Below, piece by piece: positions 1-8,919 of a stretch of 64,000 nucleotides of DNA. Position 1 is the first letter of the stretch. Each line of letters begins with the position of its first letter. Below the pieces are notes generated by a model that worked only from the letters and a program-made list of their open reading frames with translations, was not told the DNA's origin and ran no database searches. This stretch comes from Burkholderiales bacterium. Lineage in GTDB: Bacteria > Pseudomonadota > Gammaproteobacteria > Burkholderiales > UBA6910. The stretch is from the NCBI GenBank assembly GCA_026005015.1, contig BPKG01000001.1, positions 749,501 to 813,500 of the forward strand, read 5' to 3'. Position numbers and translations under genes: made by a program.

Positions 1-471
1 GCCGCGGGCCGCCAGTTCTTTGCGCCACGCGAGGAGAGTCTCGCGGTTGAACCGCTCGCCGGTGGGATTGTTGGGGTTCGCCAGTACCAACACGTCCACC
101 GGCGGCACGCCGGCGCGTAAATCGGCTGCCGAGACGCCGGTCACGTCATGCCCCGCCGCGGCCCAGGCCCAGCGATGTTCGCCGTAGCCCGGCTCCAGCA
201 GCGCGACGCGTCCCGGAGGGCGCAGCCGCGGCAGCGCTTGGATCGCCGCCTGGGTGCCGGCCACGGGCAGCAGGGAAGACGCGCCGTAATAGGCCCGGGC
301 CGCCTCTTCCAGACCGTCCTCCGCTTCCGGCAGTCGCAGCCACCGCTCCGCCGGCACCGGGGGCACGGGCCAGCCGTGCGGGTTGATACCGGTGGAAAGG
401 TCGATCCACTGCTGCAGCGGAATACTGTAGCGCTGTGCTGCCCGGCGTACCTGGCCGCCATGCTCAAGCAC
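1..471 (-). CDS. cobD: Threonine-phosphate decarboxylase (partial, runs off left edge)
   Basis: Only the first 157 codons are in the window. It is a PLP-dependent aminotransferase-fold enzyme of the CobD/CobC type, which converts L-threonine O-3-phosphate to (R)-1-amino-2-propanol phosphate, the linker that CbiB attaches during assembly of the lower cobalamin loop. Visible are the N-terminal [17 protein letters not shown] around residues 24-35 and ANPNNPTG at 131-138, typical of this family. The PLP lysine would lie beyond the edge. I chose a GTG start at 471, overlapping the end of cbiB by 8 bases; no ATG fits, because the family start motif LxHGG follows directly. It is the last visible gene of the B12 operon. 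Homology is clear; activity cannot be judged without the C-terminal half. Confidence 0.9.
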   Translation of the reverse strand, partial: MLEHGGQVRRAAQRYSIPLQQWIDLSTGINPHGWPVPPVPAERWLRLPEAEDGLEEAARAYYGASSLLPVAGTQAAIQALPRLRPPGRVALLEPGYGEHRWAWAAAGHDVTGVSAADLRAGVPPVDVLVLANPNNPTGERFNRETLLAWRKELAARG

Positions 472-1390
472 TGATCAATGCTCCTGTCATTAAGACGCAC
501 AACCACAGCCAGGTACCGCGCCGGACCAGGGCCGTCGCTCGTGCAATGTCGGCTACGCCGGGAGCTTTTCCTTCACCCAAAGCCGGGCGCATTTTCAGCG
601 CCCCGTGGTATCGGGCCGGGCCGCCCAGCTTCACCCCCAATGCACCCGCCCCAGCGGCCATGACCGGGCCCGCGTTGACGCTCTCCCACGCGGCCCCCTG
701 GGCCCGCCAGCAGCGGATCGCCCCTTCGAACCGGCCGAGGGCGGCGTAGGTAAGGGCCGTCAGGCGCGCCGGCAGGTAATTGAGCCCATCGTCCAGCCGC
801 GCCGCCGCCCAACCGAAGTGGAGGTAGCGAGGCGTGCGGTAGCCCCACAGGGCATCGAGGGTGTTGGCCAGGCGGTACAGGACCACGCCGGGCACCCCAG
901 CCAGGGCGTACCAGAACAGGGCGCCGAAGACGGCGTCGTTGCCGTTCTCCAGCACCGACTCCACCGCTCCCCGTGCCACGTCCTCGGGCGCCATCGCCCC
1001 CGTGTCCCGGCTCACCATGTCCCCGACCCGCCGGCGCGCCTCCTCCAACGCCCCTGCCTCCAAGGAATCGGCCACCCGCCGGGCGTGCTCCTCCAGGCTT
1101 CTCCCGCCGAGGGCGAGATAGAGAGCCGCGGTCTCCATGGCTACACTGATCCAGGATCCCTGAGCCGCTACCCACCATGCCGCGGTGACGAAGGGCAGGA
1201 CCGCGAGCGCCAGCGCCGCCACGCCGCGCCAGCGCCGCGACGAGGGCGTGGCGTCTGCACTGCCGTAGAGGGCACGTTCGATGCCGCTGGCCAGCCGCCC
1301 GAACCCCACCAGCGGATGGAAGCGCCGCGGCTCCCCCAGCAGGCGATCCAGCAACACCGCGGTGAGGGCGACCAGGGCCGTCTGCATCAC
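464..1390 (-). CDS. cbiB: Adenosylcobinamide-phosphate synthase CbiB/CobD
   Basis: A 308-residue integral membrane protein of normal family length. It joins adenosylcobyric acid to aminopropanol phosphate, giving adenosylcobinamide phosphate. The family N-terminus is clear ([21 protein letters not shown], residues 14-34). Several hydrophobic segments follow, and [25 protein letters not shown] lies in the middle third, a conserved region of CbiB. It overlaps cobO upstream by 4 bases (ATGA) and cobD downstream by 8, so translation is probably coupled. It acts in the inner membrane on the product of cobO and the cobyric acid steps. The reading frame is intact. Naming warning: this enzyme is CobD in the Pseudomonas scheme and CbiB in Salmonella. 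Confidence 0.93.
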   Translation of the reverse strand: MMQTALVALTAVLLDRLLGEPRRFHPLVGFGRLASGIERALYGSADATPSSRRWRGVAALALAVLPFVTAAWWVAAQGSWISVAMETAALYLALGGRSLEEHARRVADSLEAGALEEARRRVGDMVSRDTGAMAPEDVARGAVESVLENGNDAVFGALFWYALAGVPGVVLYRLANTLDALWGYRTPRYLHFGWAAARLDDGLNYLPARLTALTYAALGRFEGAIRCWRAQGAAWESVNAGPVMAAGAGALGVKLGGPARYHGALKMRPALGEGKAPGVADIARATALVRRGTWLWLCVLMTGALISA

Positions 1391-2004
1391 AGCTCGATGC
1401 CCCTCTGGGCCCTGACCCCGGCCTCGAAGGCGTGCTTCACCGACCGCATCTCGGTCACGGTGTCGGCCGCGGCGATGAGCTCGGGCTTCGCCCCGCGGCC
1501 GGTGATGACCACGTGCTGCCTGGGCGGGCGCGCCTCAAGTGCCGCAATGATCTCTTCCACCGGCAGATAGCCGTACTTGAGCACGATGTTCAGCTCGTCC
1601 AATAGCACGAGCTGGTAGGACGGATCTCCGAGCATGGCTCGGGCCTTCTCCCACGCGGCCCGGGCGGCGCGGATGTCCCGCTCGCGGTCCTGGGTCTCCC
1701 AGGTGTAGCCCTCGCCCATCACGTGGTAATCCACTTCGGGGAAGCGGCGGAAGAAGGCTTCCTCGCCAGTGGCGAAGCGGCCCTTCACGAACTGCACGAT
1801 GCCCACCCGCATGCCGTGGCCCAGGGCCCGGGCCACCATGCCGAAGCCCGAGCTGGACTTGCCCTTGCCGTTGCCGGTGACAACCACCACGACGCCACGG
1901 TCCTCGCCGGCCTTCGCGATCTTCGCGTCCACCACCGCTTTCTTGCGCGCCATGCGCTGGCGATGGCGCTCATCGAGATCCAGTTTCTCGCCGCTTTCCC
2001 TCAT
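1387..2004 (-). CDS. cobO: Cob(I)yrinic acid a,c-diamide adenosyltransferase
   Basis: A 205-residue CobO/BtuR/CobA-type corrinoid adenosyltransferase. It transfers the 5'-deoxyadenosyl group of ATP to the reduced cobalt of corrinoids. The P-loop is GNGKGKS at residues 44-50. [15 protein letters not shown] and [21 protein letters not shown] match the family core. The ATG at 2004 was chosen because family members start with a short charged leader ([20 protein letters not shown]) before the P-loop. The same frame stays open further upstream, but that stretch is the antisense-like shadow of bluB. The start lies inside the 3' end of bluB (overlap 1970-2004), and the stop overlaps cbiB by 4 bases. 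The product is cytoplasmic and serves both de novo synthesis and salvage. Confidence 0.93.
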   Translation of the reverse strand: MRESGEKLDLDERHRQRMARKKAVVDAKIAKAGEDRGVVVVVTGNGKGKSSSGFGMVARALGHGMRVGIVQFVKGRFATGEEAFFRRFPEVDYHVMGEGYTWETQDRERDIRAARAAWEKARAMLGDPSYQLVLLDELNIVLKYGYLPVEEIIAALEARPPRQHVVITGRGAKPELIAAADTVTEMRSVKHAFEAGVRAQRGIEL

Positions 2005-2684
2005 CCGGGTTCTCCTTCGCTGGGTTTTCCGAGGATCGGCCCCACGCGTTCTCGTACACCAGCGCTTCCAGCGGAACGCGATGGGCCCAGCCCTCCCGCT
2101 CCAGCATGGGCCGGTCATAGAACGCCTCCACGTGGCCCACGCACAGGATCGCCACCGGCCGGCTCCCCTCCGGCATCGCCAGTAGCCGGGCGAGGGCGTC
2201 CGGATCGAACAGGGACACCCAGCCCACGCCGATGCCCTCGGCGCGGGCCGCCAGCCAGAGGTTCTGGATGGCGCAGGCGACCGACACAGAGATCCATCTC
2301 CGGCAGAGTGCGGCGCCCGAACACGTGCCGCTCGCGCCCTTCCATCAAGGCCACCACCAGCAGCTCGCCGCACTCACGCACCCCTTCCACCTTGAGCCGC
2401 ATGAATTCCTCGCCGCGCTCGCCCAGGGCTTCGGCGGTGCGCCGGCGCTCGTCCTCCACCAGCCGGTGAATTGCGGCCCGCAGCGCCGGATCGGTCACGC
2501 GCACGAATCGCCACGGCTGCATGTACCCCACGCTGGGAGCCAGATGGGCGGCCGCCAGAAGCCGCGCCAGAAGCCGCGGGTCCACGGGATCGGGAAGGAA
2601 GTGGCGCACATCCCGCCGCTCGGCGATGACCCGATAGACGGCAGCGATCTCGGCATCGCTGTAACGATGGCGCCCAGCCTTCAT
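1970..2684 (-). CDS. bluB: 5,6-Dimethylbenzimidazole synthase BluB (apparent frameshift)
   Basis: A flavin-destroying nitroreductase-fold enzyme that makes the lower-ligand base dimethylbenzimidazole from FMNH2 and O2. The first part starts at ATG 2684 and reads VIAERRDVRHFLPDPVDP, then LAPSVGYMQPWRFVRV, the usual BluB flavin-binding region. It continues to LPEMDL. The remainder (SVACAIQNLWLAARAEGIGVGW, then the C-terminus) is in another frame. Removing one base near 2286 restores a continuous family-like protein of about 237 residues. The start overlaps the upstream BtuF-like gene by 4 bases. The single-base shift may be a sequence error; if real, the host would depend on outside dimethylbenzimidazole. 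Because BluB needs oxygen, its presence suggests at least a partly aerobic life. Confidence 0.85.
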
Positions 2685-3538
2685 TTCACGGTCCCCGCCC
2701 ATTGACGGACGATGGCATGAAGCTGGCGCAGGCCGTCGGTAAGGCACGCCGGTCCCGGCTGCAGGATGTCCGCCGACTTGATCTCGTAGAGGTGCCCGTG
2801 CCGCACGGCCGGGACGTCCTGCCATCCGGGGCGCGCCGCCACCTGCTCGGGCCGGAACTTTTTGCCGCACCAGGAACCGATGATGATATCCGGCCCGCGC
2901 CGCGGCACTTCCAAGGGATCGGCGATCACCCGGTTCCGGGCCATGGGGTGCTGGGCAAGTTCCGGAAAGCAGTCGATGCCGCCTGCGATCTCGATCAGCT
3001 CCGACACCCAGCGGATACCGGAGATCTGGGGGTTGTCCCATTCCTCGAAGTAGACCCGAGGGCGGCGCGGGAGCGCCCGGGCCTGCCGCTGAACCGCGTC
3101 GATACCGTCTTCGAGCCGCTCGATCAGCGCCGCGGTCTTCTCATGAGCTCCGACCATCGCGCCCACCGTAGCGATCATGGACAGGATCTGCTCCACCGAG
3201 CGCTGGTTGAAGATGCAGACATTGACGCCCCGGCGAACGAGTTCGGCGGCGATGTCTGCCTGGAGGTCGGAAAAGCCGAACACCAGATCCGGTTCCAGGG
3301 CCAGGATCTTCTCGATCTTGGCGCTGGTGAACGCCGATACCTTCGGTTTTTCCTTGCGGGCGCGGGGCGGGCGCACGGTGAAGCCGGAAATTCCCACGAT
3401 GCGGTGCTCTTCCCCCAGGAGGTAGAGCGTTTCGGTGGTCTCCTCGGTCATGCACACGATGCGGCGCGGCAGGCGCACCCCCATCGCCTCACTGCGGGCA
3501 AGGTTGCGAGAGCGAGGATGCAGTTCGCCCTGGGACAT
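2681..3538 (-). CDS. BtuF-like cobalamin-binding protein without a visible signal peptide
   Basis: A 285-residue member of the periplasmic-binding-protein fold used for B12 and iron chelates. Typical features are RRIVCMTEETTETLYLLGE near the N-terminus, then EKILALEPDLVFGFSDLQADIAAELVRRGVNV, and DIIIGSWCGKKF and a YEIKSADILQPGPACLTDGL ending. I see no signal peptide from either possible start (ATG 3538 or ATG 3484), so export is doubtful. No BtuC or BtuD lies nearby. It sits between cobB and bluB with short spacing (6 bases after cobB, 4-base overlap into bluB). It could be a cytoplasmic corrinoid-binding helper rather than an ABC-transporter partner. The family assignment is firm; the role is inferred from the operon. 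Confidence 0.8.
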   Translation of the reverse strand: MSQGELHPRSRNLARSEAMGVRLPRRIVCMTEETTETLYLLGEEHRIVGISGFTVRPPRARKEKPKVSAFTSAKIEKILALEPDLVFGFSDLQADIAAELVRRGVNVCIFNQRSVEQILSMIATVGAMVGAHEKTAALIERLEDGIDAVQRQARALPRRPRVYFEEWDNPQISGIRWVSELIEIAGGIDCFPELAQHPMARNRVIADPLEVPRRGPDIIIGSWCGKKFRPEQVAARPGWQDVPAVRHGHLYEIKSADILQPGPACLTDGLRQLHAIVRQWAGTVK

Positions 3539-3544
3539 TGTCGT

Positions 3545-4869
3545 TCAAGGCTTGAAAAAGGCCGCCACGGCGCGCGGGTTGGACGGAAAGTAGAAGTGCA
3601 CATATGAGGCGGTGAGACGTCCGATCCGGTACACTGCCTCGCCAGGATCGCCCCGGGGGGTGATAGCCCGGGCCCATGGCTCTAGGCCGGTGGTAAGCCG
3701 GGAGTGATGGAACGTGTGCCCGCGCACTTCCCCTTCTGGCGTTCTGACCTCCTGCAGGCCGATGGCAGCAAGCCGCTCCTGCATCACCGCCTCCCCCGGC
3801 ACCAGGCCCACCATGGGCGCCCGATGCCCCTCATGGGTCAGGGCTTCCAGCAGATAGAGCATGCCGCCGCACTCGGCAAGGATCGGCTTGCCTTGCCCAT
3901 GATGGGCTCGCAGCGCCCGTCTCATGGCTTCGTTTTCGGCGAGCCGTTCCAGGTACAGTTCCGGGTAGCCACCCGGCAGCCAGACGCTGTCCACTCCGGC
4001 AGGCCGTTCGTCTCTCCAGGGGCGAGAAGAAGAGGAGCTCCGCGCCCTGCCGGCGCAGCAGGTCCAGGTTGGCGGGATAGAATAAAGGAGAAGGCGGCGT
4101 CCCGGGCGACGCCGATCCGCACGCCTTCGAGGAGGAGTTCCGTCGTCCGAATCCGCCGGCTCGGCGAAAGCCACGGCGTGCCGGCAGCTCCGCCGCCCCG
4201 GTCGCCGCCACGGCTTGCGCCGCCGCGTCGAGCCGGGCGTCCAGGTCGCCGATCTCCTGGGCCTGAAAGAGCCCGAGGTGCCGGTCGGGCAGCGCCAGTC
4301 CGCCCGGTCGCCACCGCGCCGTAAAACGGCATCCCCGGCGGCAGGCTGTCTTGCAACAGCCTCGCGTGGCCCGGTCCCGGCCACCCGGTTCGCGACGACC
4401 CCGCCACTCGCACGCCCGGCCGGTAGGTCGCGAGCCCGTGGCAAACGGCGCCGAAGGTCTGGGCCATGGCGGACGCGTCCACTACCAGCAGCACCGGGAG
4501 GCCAAAGGCGATCGCCAGGTCGGCGCTGCTCGGCTCGCCGTCGTAGAGCCCCATGACGCCCTCCACCAGGATCAGGTCCGCCTCCCCCGCCGCGTCGAAC
4601 AGGCGCCGGCGGCATTCGGCCTCTCCCACCATCCACAGGTCAAGCTGATACACCGGCGCGCCGCAAGCCCGCTCCAGGATCATGGGATCGAGGAAGTCGG
4701 GCCCGGTCTTGAATACCCGCACCCGCCGACCCCGCTGGCGGTGCAGTCGGGCGAGGGCCGCCGTGGCCATGGTCTTGCCCTGGCCCGAAGCGGGCGCGGC
4801 CACCAGCATGGCTGGACAGTGTCTTACTCGAGCCACCTGGTCTGGGGGTTGAAGGGCGCTTTGGGGCAT
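3545..4869 (-). CDS. cobB: Cobyrinic acid a,c-diamide synthase CobB/CbiA (several frameshifts)
   Basis: A glutamine-dependent amidase of the corrin ring. The N-terminal ATP-binding half is intact: PAMLVAAPASGQGKTMATAAL, then FKTGPDFLDPMILE and LILVEGVMGLYDG. The C-terminal glutaminase part is also clear: VDSVWLPGGYPELYLERLAEN, ILAECGGMLYLLE with the catalytic Cys, and a terminal SYVHFYFPSNP. Between about 3990 and 4420 the coding sequence hops between three frames (VVANRVAG; HARLLQDSLPPGMPF; AATGAAELP; AVAFAEPAD; GVRIGVARDAAFSFI; YPANLDLLRRQGAELLFFSPL). This needs at least five indels within 430 bases. Without correction it would be about 440 residues, the normal length. Start ATG 4869 is uncertain; GTG 4836 or ATG 4809 are possible. 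The dense errors suggest poor local sequence quality, but decay cannot be excluded. Confidence 0.85.
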
Positions 4870-4890
4870 GGCCGAAGCCAGAAAGCAAGG

Positions 4891-5472
4891 TCACGACGAT
4901 GGGTTTACCCCATCCGGACGTGGATGCGCAAGCCATCGAAGGACGTGGTATCCCACCAAGACCAGTCCGGCGTAGAGGAAAGTGTACAGCGCATACCGCG
5001 GGTAGTAGCGGGCCACGCGGGCCGCATACTCCGTCCAGGTGGGCTCGGAAAAGTAACCCGACAGCAAGTAGAAGCTGCCGTTGGAGATCAGGAAGGCGGC
5101 GGTGACGCCGGCGAGAAGCGCCGCCGCGGTGCGCGCCCACCCGCGGCCGCCGCCCGCCCCTTCCCGCCCGCACCAGCGCCCCGCGAGCCACAAAGCGCCG
5201 TAGGCAAAGGCGAGGAACGGATAGGCGGGCGTCACGCACCACCCGCTCGCCCCGCCCACGGTGATGGCGAGAAAATCGATCGCCGCGGCCTCGGCGAGAA
5301 GCGCGGCAAACCACCCCGCCGAGCGCAGGGACATGCCGGCAAGAAAGAACACGGCCCAGGACGCGTCGGGAAGCTGGATTGCCGAGCCAAAGTGGTGATA
5401 GCGGGTGACGGCCATCAGGGCGGCAAGGCCAAGGCCGGCCAGGAGCGAAGAATGGCGATCAAGCGCGGGCAC
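4891..5472 (-). CDS. btuM: BtuM-type vitamin B12 transporter (solitary ECF S component)
   Basis: A 193-residue inner-membrane protein with about six hydrophobic segments. Close family signatures are RYHHFGSAIQLPDASWAVFFLAG (residues 24-46) and GGASGWCVTPAYPFLAFAYGALW around Cys79. In the characterised BtuM of Thiobacillus denitrificans a single invariant cysteine at almost the same position (Cys80) coordinates cobalt and removes cyanide from cyanocobalamin; I infer the same role for Cys79. The GTG start at 5472 is chosen because AAGGAGG lies 8 bases upstream and no ATG fits. The gene lies between btuB and cobB and under the same riboswitch. With no BtuCD visible, BtuM would move B12 that BtuB brings into the periplasm. 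The identification rests on remembered family features. Confidence 0.82.
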   Translation of the reverse strand: MPALDRHSSLLAGLGLAALMAVTRYHHFGSAIQLPDASWAVFFLAGMSLRSAGWFAALLAEAAAIDFLAITVGGASGWCVTPAYPFLAFAYGALWLAGRWCGREGAGGGRGWARTAAALLAGVTAAFLISNGSFYLLSGYFSEPTWTEYAARVARYYPRYALYTFLYAGLVLVGYHVLRWLAHPRPDGVNPSS

Positions 5473-5512
5473 GATGAGGTCCTCCTTTGATGTAACGCTC
5501 AATAAAAATCCC

Positions 5513-7372
5513 TCACCCGCCCTGGGGCCGGTAGCGCAGGGTGACGAACACATTAGTGCCGTCTTGGGGAAAGAAGGCAGCCGTCTCGTAGTGCTTGTCG
5601 AACACGTTACCCACCTTGAGCTGCACTGCCCAGTCCTTGTGGGGCCGGTACTCCGCCCGCAGGTCCACGACGGCGTAACTTCCCAGGCGGCGAGTATTCG
5701 CCAGATCGTCGAAACGTCGTCCCTCAGCCGCCACGGTGGCGCCGAAGGTCGCGCGCCCGATGTCCCGGTCCACGTCCAGCCGGAAGGACTGCTCGGCCCG
5801 TCGCGGCAGAACCTTGCCATGGTTCGGACCGCTGCTGCGGTTCTCCGGGTCCAGGAGGGTGGCGTGGGCCGCGATCCGCCAGCCGGCCACGGTTCCGCTC
5901 GCGACGCCCTCGATCCCCCTAAGGCGGGCCTTGTCGATGTTCTGAGGCAGGAAGGTGGCCGCGTCGAAGGCGATCAGATTATCCACCTGAGTCTGGTAGG
6001 CATGTATGGACCAGCGCCAAGCGCGCCCGCTGCCCTCCAGCCCCACCTCCGCGCTCCGGGATTCCTCCGGCTGGAGGTTGGGGTTACCGAATCCGGGGAA
6101 AAACAGCTCGTTGAACGTGGGCGCCTTGAACGCCGTGCCGTAGGAGGCGGTGAACCGCAGGCCAGTGACAAGCTCGTAGCCCCATGCCACGCTGCCGGTG
6201 GTCTCCCCCCCGAACTGCTCGTTATCGTCGTGGCGCAGGGACGCCTGCAGGTCGTGGCGGCCCAAGCGCGCGAGATACTGGGCGAAAATCCCTTCATTCC
6301 TGCGAGAGGTCACCGGGAAGGCGGTGGTGCTATCCACCCGGTCGTTCTGATGGTCGAAGCCGACGGTCGCGAGCTGATTCGCCCCCAGGGCGATGTCGTT
6401 CTGCAGAGAGAGGACGTCGCGCCGGGTATCGAAGCGGGTCTGGAACGCCCCGTTCAAAAAGTTATCCGACTCGTCCCGGCTCTGGCCGGCGGAGAGGGAC
6501 ACCTGCCACCGGGAGAGGGGCGAAAACTTCAACCGCCCGCCGATCACTTGCTGCACCGACTCGGACTCGTTGACGAAAGTGCCGTCGAACTCGTTCTGCC
6601 CCTTGGCCCGCAGGGCGTGGAAATCCACCTCAGCGCCGTTGTCGAAGCGGTGCCCCAAGCGCAGCGAGCCTGCCCGGTTGCGGTAGCCGTCGGCATCCGG
6701 CTCGATAGTGAAGCAGCCCGCACCCCCCGGAAACGGCTTGCCGGTGCAGGCGTTGAACCCCTGGGTATCCAGGCTGCTCAAGCCCAGGTGGAACCAGCTC
6801 CGATCACCGCCTCCCTGCAAGCCCGCCACCAGGGACGAGGTGCTGTGGGAGCCAGCGCCAGCGCTGAAGTAGGGCGTGAGCGCCCCACCGCCCCGGCGGG
6901 TAAAGATCTGGATCACGCCGCCAATGGCCTCCGACCCATACAGGCTGGAGCGGGGGCCGCGCACCACTTCGATGCGCTCGATCTGCTCCATGGGAAAGTC
7001 CTGGAACGCGGCTTGACCCAGGGTGGCCGAGCCGACCTTGATGCCGTCGATCAGCACCAGCACGTGGTCGGCCTCGGTGCCCCGGAGGAACACGGAGGTG
7101 TTCTTTCCGAGCCCGCCGTTGTTGGCGATGGAAATTCCGGCAAGTCCCCGCAGCACCTCTTGGACGGACAACGCCTGGCTGCGCTCGATGTCCTCCCGGG
7201 TGATCACCGTGACCGAGGCCAGGGTCTCGTCGGCGGTTTCCGCGGTGCGGCTTGCCGTCACGATCACCGGCGCGAGCGCTACGTATGCCTTTCTCGGTGG
7301 TTCATCCGCCCCATAGGCCCCACTGCAAACGGCCAGCAGCGCGATGCCCGCCGGGCCGTAAGCTTTCTTCAT
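5513..7372 (-). CDS. btuB: TonB-dependent vitamin B12 receptor BtuB
   Basis: A 619-residue outer-membrane receptor, normal BtuB size. The signal peptide covers about residues 1-21 and ends ...CSGAYGA. A TonB-box-like APVIVTASR is followed by the plug domain (TVITREDIERSQALSVQEVLRGL, GTEADHVLVLIDGIKV, IERIEVVRGPRSSLYGSEAIGG). The beta barrel includes FKAPTFNELFFPGFGNPNLQPEES, and NVFDKHYETAAFFPQDG lies near the C-terminus. The ATG at 7372 has GGAGGAGAAGCG just before it; the frame stays open upstream but only through the riboswitch. It is the first gene of the B12 operon and the direct target of the cobalamin riboswitch. It imports B12 across the outer membrane with TonB energy. The frame is intact. 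Confidence 0.95.
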   Translation of the reverse strand: MKKAYGPAGIALLAVCSGAYGADEPPRKAYVALAPVIVTASRTAETADETLASVTVITREDIERSQALSVQEVLRGLAGISIANNGGLGKNTSVFLRGTEADHVLVLIDGIKVGSATLGQAAFQDFPMEQIERIEVVRGPRSSLYGSEAIGGVIQIFTRRGGGALTPYFSAGAGSHSTSSLVAGLQGGGDRSWFHLGLSSLDTQGFNACTGKPFPGGAGCFTIEPDADGYRNRAGSLRLGHRFDNGAEVDFHALRAKGQNEFDGTFVNESESVQQVIGGRLKFSPLSRWQVSLSAGQSRDESDNFLNGAFQTRFDTRRDVLSLQNDIALGANQLATVGFDHQNDRVDSTTAFPVTSRRNEGIFAQYLARLGRHDLQASLRHDDNEQFGGETTGSVAWGYELVTGLRFTASYGTAFKAPTFNELFFPGFGNPNLQPEESRSAEVGLEGSGRAWRWSIHAYQTQVDNLIAFDAATFLPQNIDKARLRGIEGVASGTVAGWRIAAHATLLDPENRSSGPNHGKVLPRRAEQSFRLDVDRDIGRATFGATVAAEGRRFDDLANTRRLGSYAVVDLRAEYRPHKDWAVQLKVGNVFDKHYETAAFFPQDGTNVFVTLRYRPQGG

Positions 7373-7512
7373 CGCTTCTCCTCCGCCCGCGCGCACACCC
7401 GCGGCGGGCCCCGCGTAATTGAGAACGGATCCGGAGGAAGGAAACGGACGTAGACGGAAGAGCCGTCGGGTGCCGTCGGACCGCCCTCCGCGATCCCCCT
7501 GCGATCGCTCCA

Positions 7513-7715
7513 GGCCGGTCTCCGGGCTTGCGGGTGGAACGGGGATCGAGCGAACTCCGTTCCGGGTCTGCGCCTTCCCGCGCTCGTCGCGCAGTGGCCT
7601 GAGGCAGACCTTTCGACCGCTTACCGTTGCGGGGGCAGCGCCGGCCTTGCCCGGTGGATCCGGACGCACCGGCTTCCCGTTTCACTGGTCCGGCGGCCGC
7701 CGGACCAGTACCTGA
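7513..7715 (-). promoter_or_regulatory. Cobalamin (AdoCbl) riboswitch
   Basis: On the minus strand the leader of btuB holds the standard B12 element in order. A 5' GCCGGTGCGTCCGG region is followed by the core GCTGCCCCCGCAACGGTAAG (7639-7620), then the B12 box beginning GCCACTG and ending GGGAAGGC (7598-7572), and a 3' AAGCCCGGAGACCGGCC that closes the structure. These match the consensus I know for this class. It should reduce expression of btuB and the downstream genes when adenosylcobalamin is plentiful. Outer limits are approximate. Confidence 0.95.
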
Positions 7716-7821
7716 AGCGGCTGTCAATGTATCTGTGCAGGAAAGAGCGTGTCAAGAAGACTAGGCCCGCGCCCACTGCAACGGGGTATGAGCCCCATGC
7801 AAGCGATCGGCCTGAAGGGCG

Positions 7822-8562
7822 CTACAGGTCGATGACCATTCCGTCGAACGCGCACGTCTCTGGAACGGACGCCGCGTGTCGCAGCATGTCCTCCGACATA
7901 TGGGTGAGCACCACGTGCTTCGCCGTCAGGCGGCTCAAGTGCCGGCGCAGCACGGCATAGGTCATGTGCCACTTGATGGGCTTTTCGTAGAAGTAGCATT
8001 CGGCGATCAGTAGGTCCGCTCCGTGGGATGCCGCCACGATGTCCTCCGTCCACTCCGTGTCTCCTGTGTAGGCGATGACCTTACTCGCGCACTGGACCCG
8101 CAGCATGAGCGGACGCGTGTCCGGATTATGGACGGCCGGCCACGGCGTCACGTCCAGGTCGAGGATGCGGTTCTTCGCTCCGAACGAGAGCTCCAGATAC
8201 TCGACCGGGAACCTGGGTTTCATCACGTGGCTTCCCGGAAACAGCGCTTCGCGGATCAGTTCCAGCCGCTCGATGAAACCCCGCGGACCGGCGATGGTGA
8301 GGGGGCGATCGCGCTTGCTCTGAAGCATGGCGTCGATCAGCAGGAACGGGACTCCGGCGCAATGATCGCCGTGCAAATGGGTGAGAAGAATGGCGTCGAT
8401 CCCATTGGGATGGACGCCCTGGGCCTTCATCGCGATGAGCGAGGAGTCACCGCAGTCGATGAGAAAGCGAGTCGAGCCGGTCTCCGCCAGGATGCAGGTC
8501 ATGAACCTCCCCCCGCTCCCGTAGGAGTCGCCGGAGCCGAGGAAGCGCACCCGCACGCCCAC
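7822..8562 (-). CDS. MBL-fold metal-dependent hydrolase (RNase Z / PhnP-like)
   Basis: A 246-residue metallo-beta-lactamase-fold protein. It shows FLGSGDSYGSGGR at the N-terminus, the metal motif THLHGDHCAG near residues 60-69, TGDTEW, and VVLTHMSEDM near the C-terminus, which supplies the last histidine. This set is typical of the RNase Z/PhnP/arylsulfatase-like branch, which cleaves phosphodiester or ester bonds; the substrate is not evident. It is followed after 6 bases by an unknown small gene upstream in the transcript and probably shares a transcript with the CDGSH and ASKHA genes. The frame is intact. About 100 bases of unassigned sequence separate its end from the riboswitch region. 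Confidence 0.8.
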   Translation of the reverse strand: MGVRVRFLGSGDSYGSGGRFMTCILAETGSTRFLIDCGDSSLIAMKAQGVHPNGIDAILLTHLHGDHCAGVPFLLIDAMLQSKRDRPLTIAGPRGFIERLELIREALFPGSHVMKPRFPVEYLELSFGAKNRILDLDVTPWPAVHNPDTRPLMLRVQCASKVIAYTGDTEWTEDIVAASHGADLLIAECYFYEKPIKWHMTYAVLRRHLSRLTAKHVVLTHMSEDMLRHAASVPETCAFDGMVIDL

Positions 8563-8568
8563 CGGCGG

Positions 8569-8916
8569 CTACTCGATCGGCGCCGGCCGGGAAGCCGGTG
8601 AATGGGCGCCCGGCGAATACTCCGCTCCCGCCTGCAGGCCTTCGATGCTCTGCAAGCGTTTTTCCGCCAGCTTTTGCACGAAATCCAGGCACAGGGAGGC
8701 GAACACCCGGGCGCGCGGGTGGTCGTGGAAATAGTACACGCCGTCGATGCTACCGCCGGACTGGAACCGCTGCGCCAGTATCGTTGCCACGTCCAGAGGC
8801 GTCTCGGGCACCTGCGCTTCGCTTGCCTCTTCCCCCGCGCGGCGCAAGGCGACGACCAGGTTGTGCTCGACGATCACGCAAAAGATGTCGGATTTGTCCA
8901 TAGGCAGTGGGGCCAC
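8569..8916 (-). CDS. Conserved-looking small protein of unknown function
   Basis: A 115-residue soluble protein. No domain recognised. The start could be ATG 8916 or the internal ATG 8901 (MDKSDIFCVIVEHNL). The core reads like a compact alpha/beta domain (FCVIVEHNLVVALRR; DVATILAQRFQSGGSIDGVYYFHDHPRARVFASLCLDFVQKLAEKRLQ), with a Pro/Ala-rich tail. It lies 3 bases after the CDGSH gene and 6 before the MBL hydrolase, so it belongs to the same transcription unit. Coding is supported by tight packing and codon bias rather than by homology. Confidence 0.6.
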   Translation of the reverse strand: MAPLPMDKSDIFCVIVEHNLVVALRRAGEEASEAQVPETPLDVATILAQRFQSGGSIDGVYYFHDHPRARVFASLCLDFVQKLAEKRLQSIEGLQAGAEYSPGAHSPASRPAPIE

Positions 8917-8919
8917 GGC

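Noticed and set aside
8569-8916. Frameshifted part of the MBL hydrolase gene
   Set aside because: The hydrolase is complete from its own ATG with all metal motifs, and the small gene has no MBL-like sequence, so it is a separate gene.
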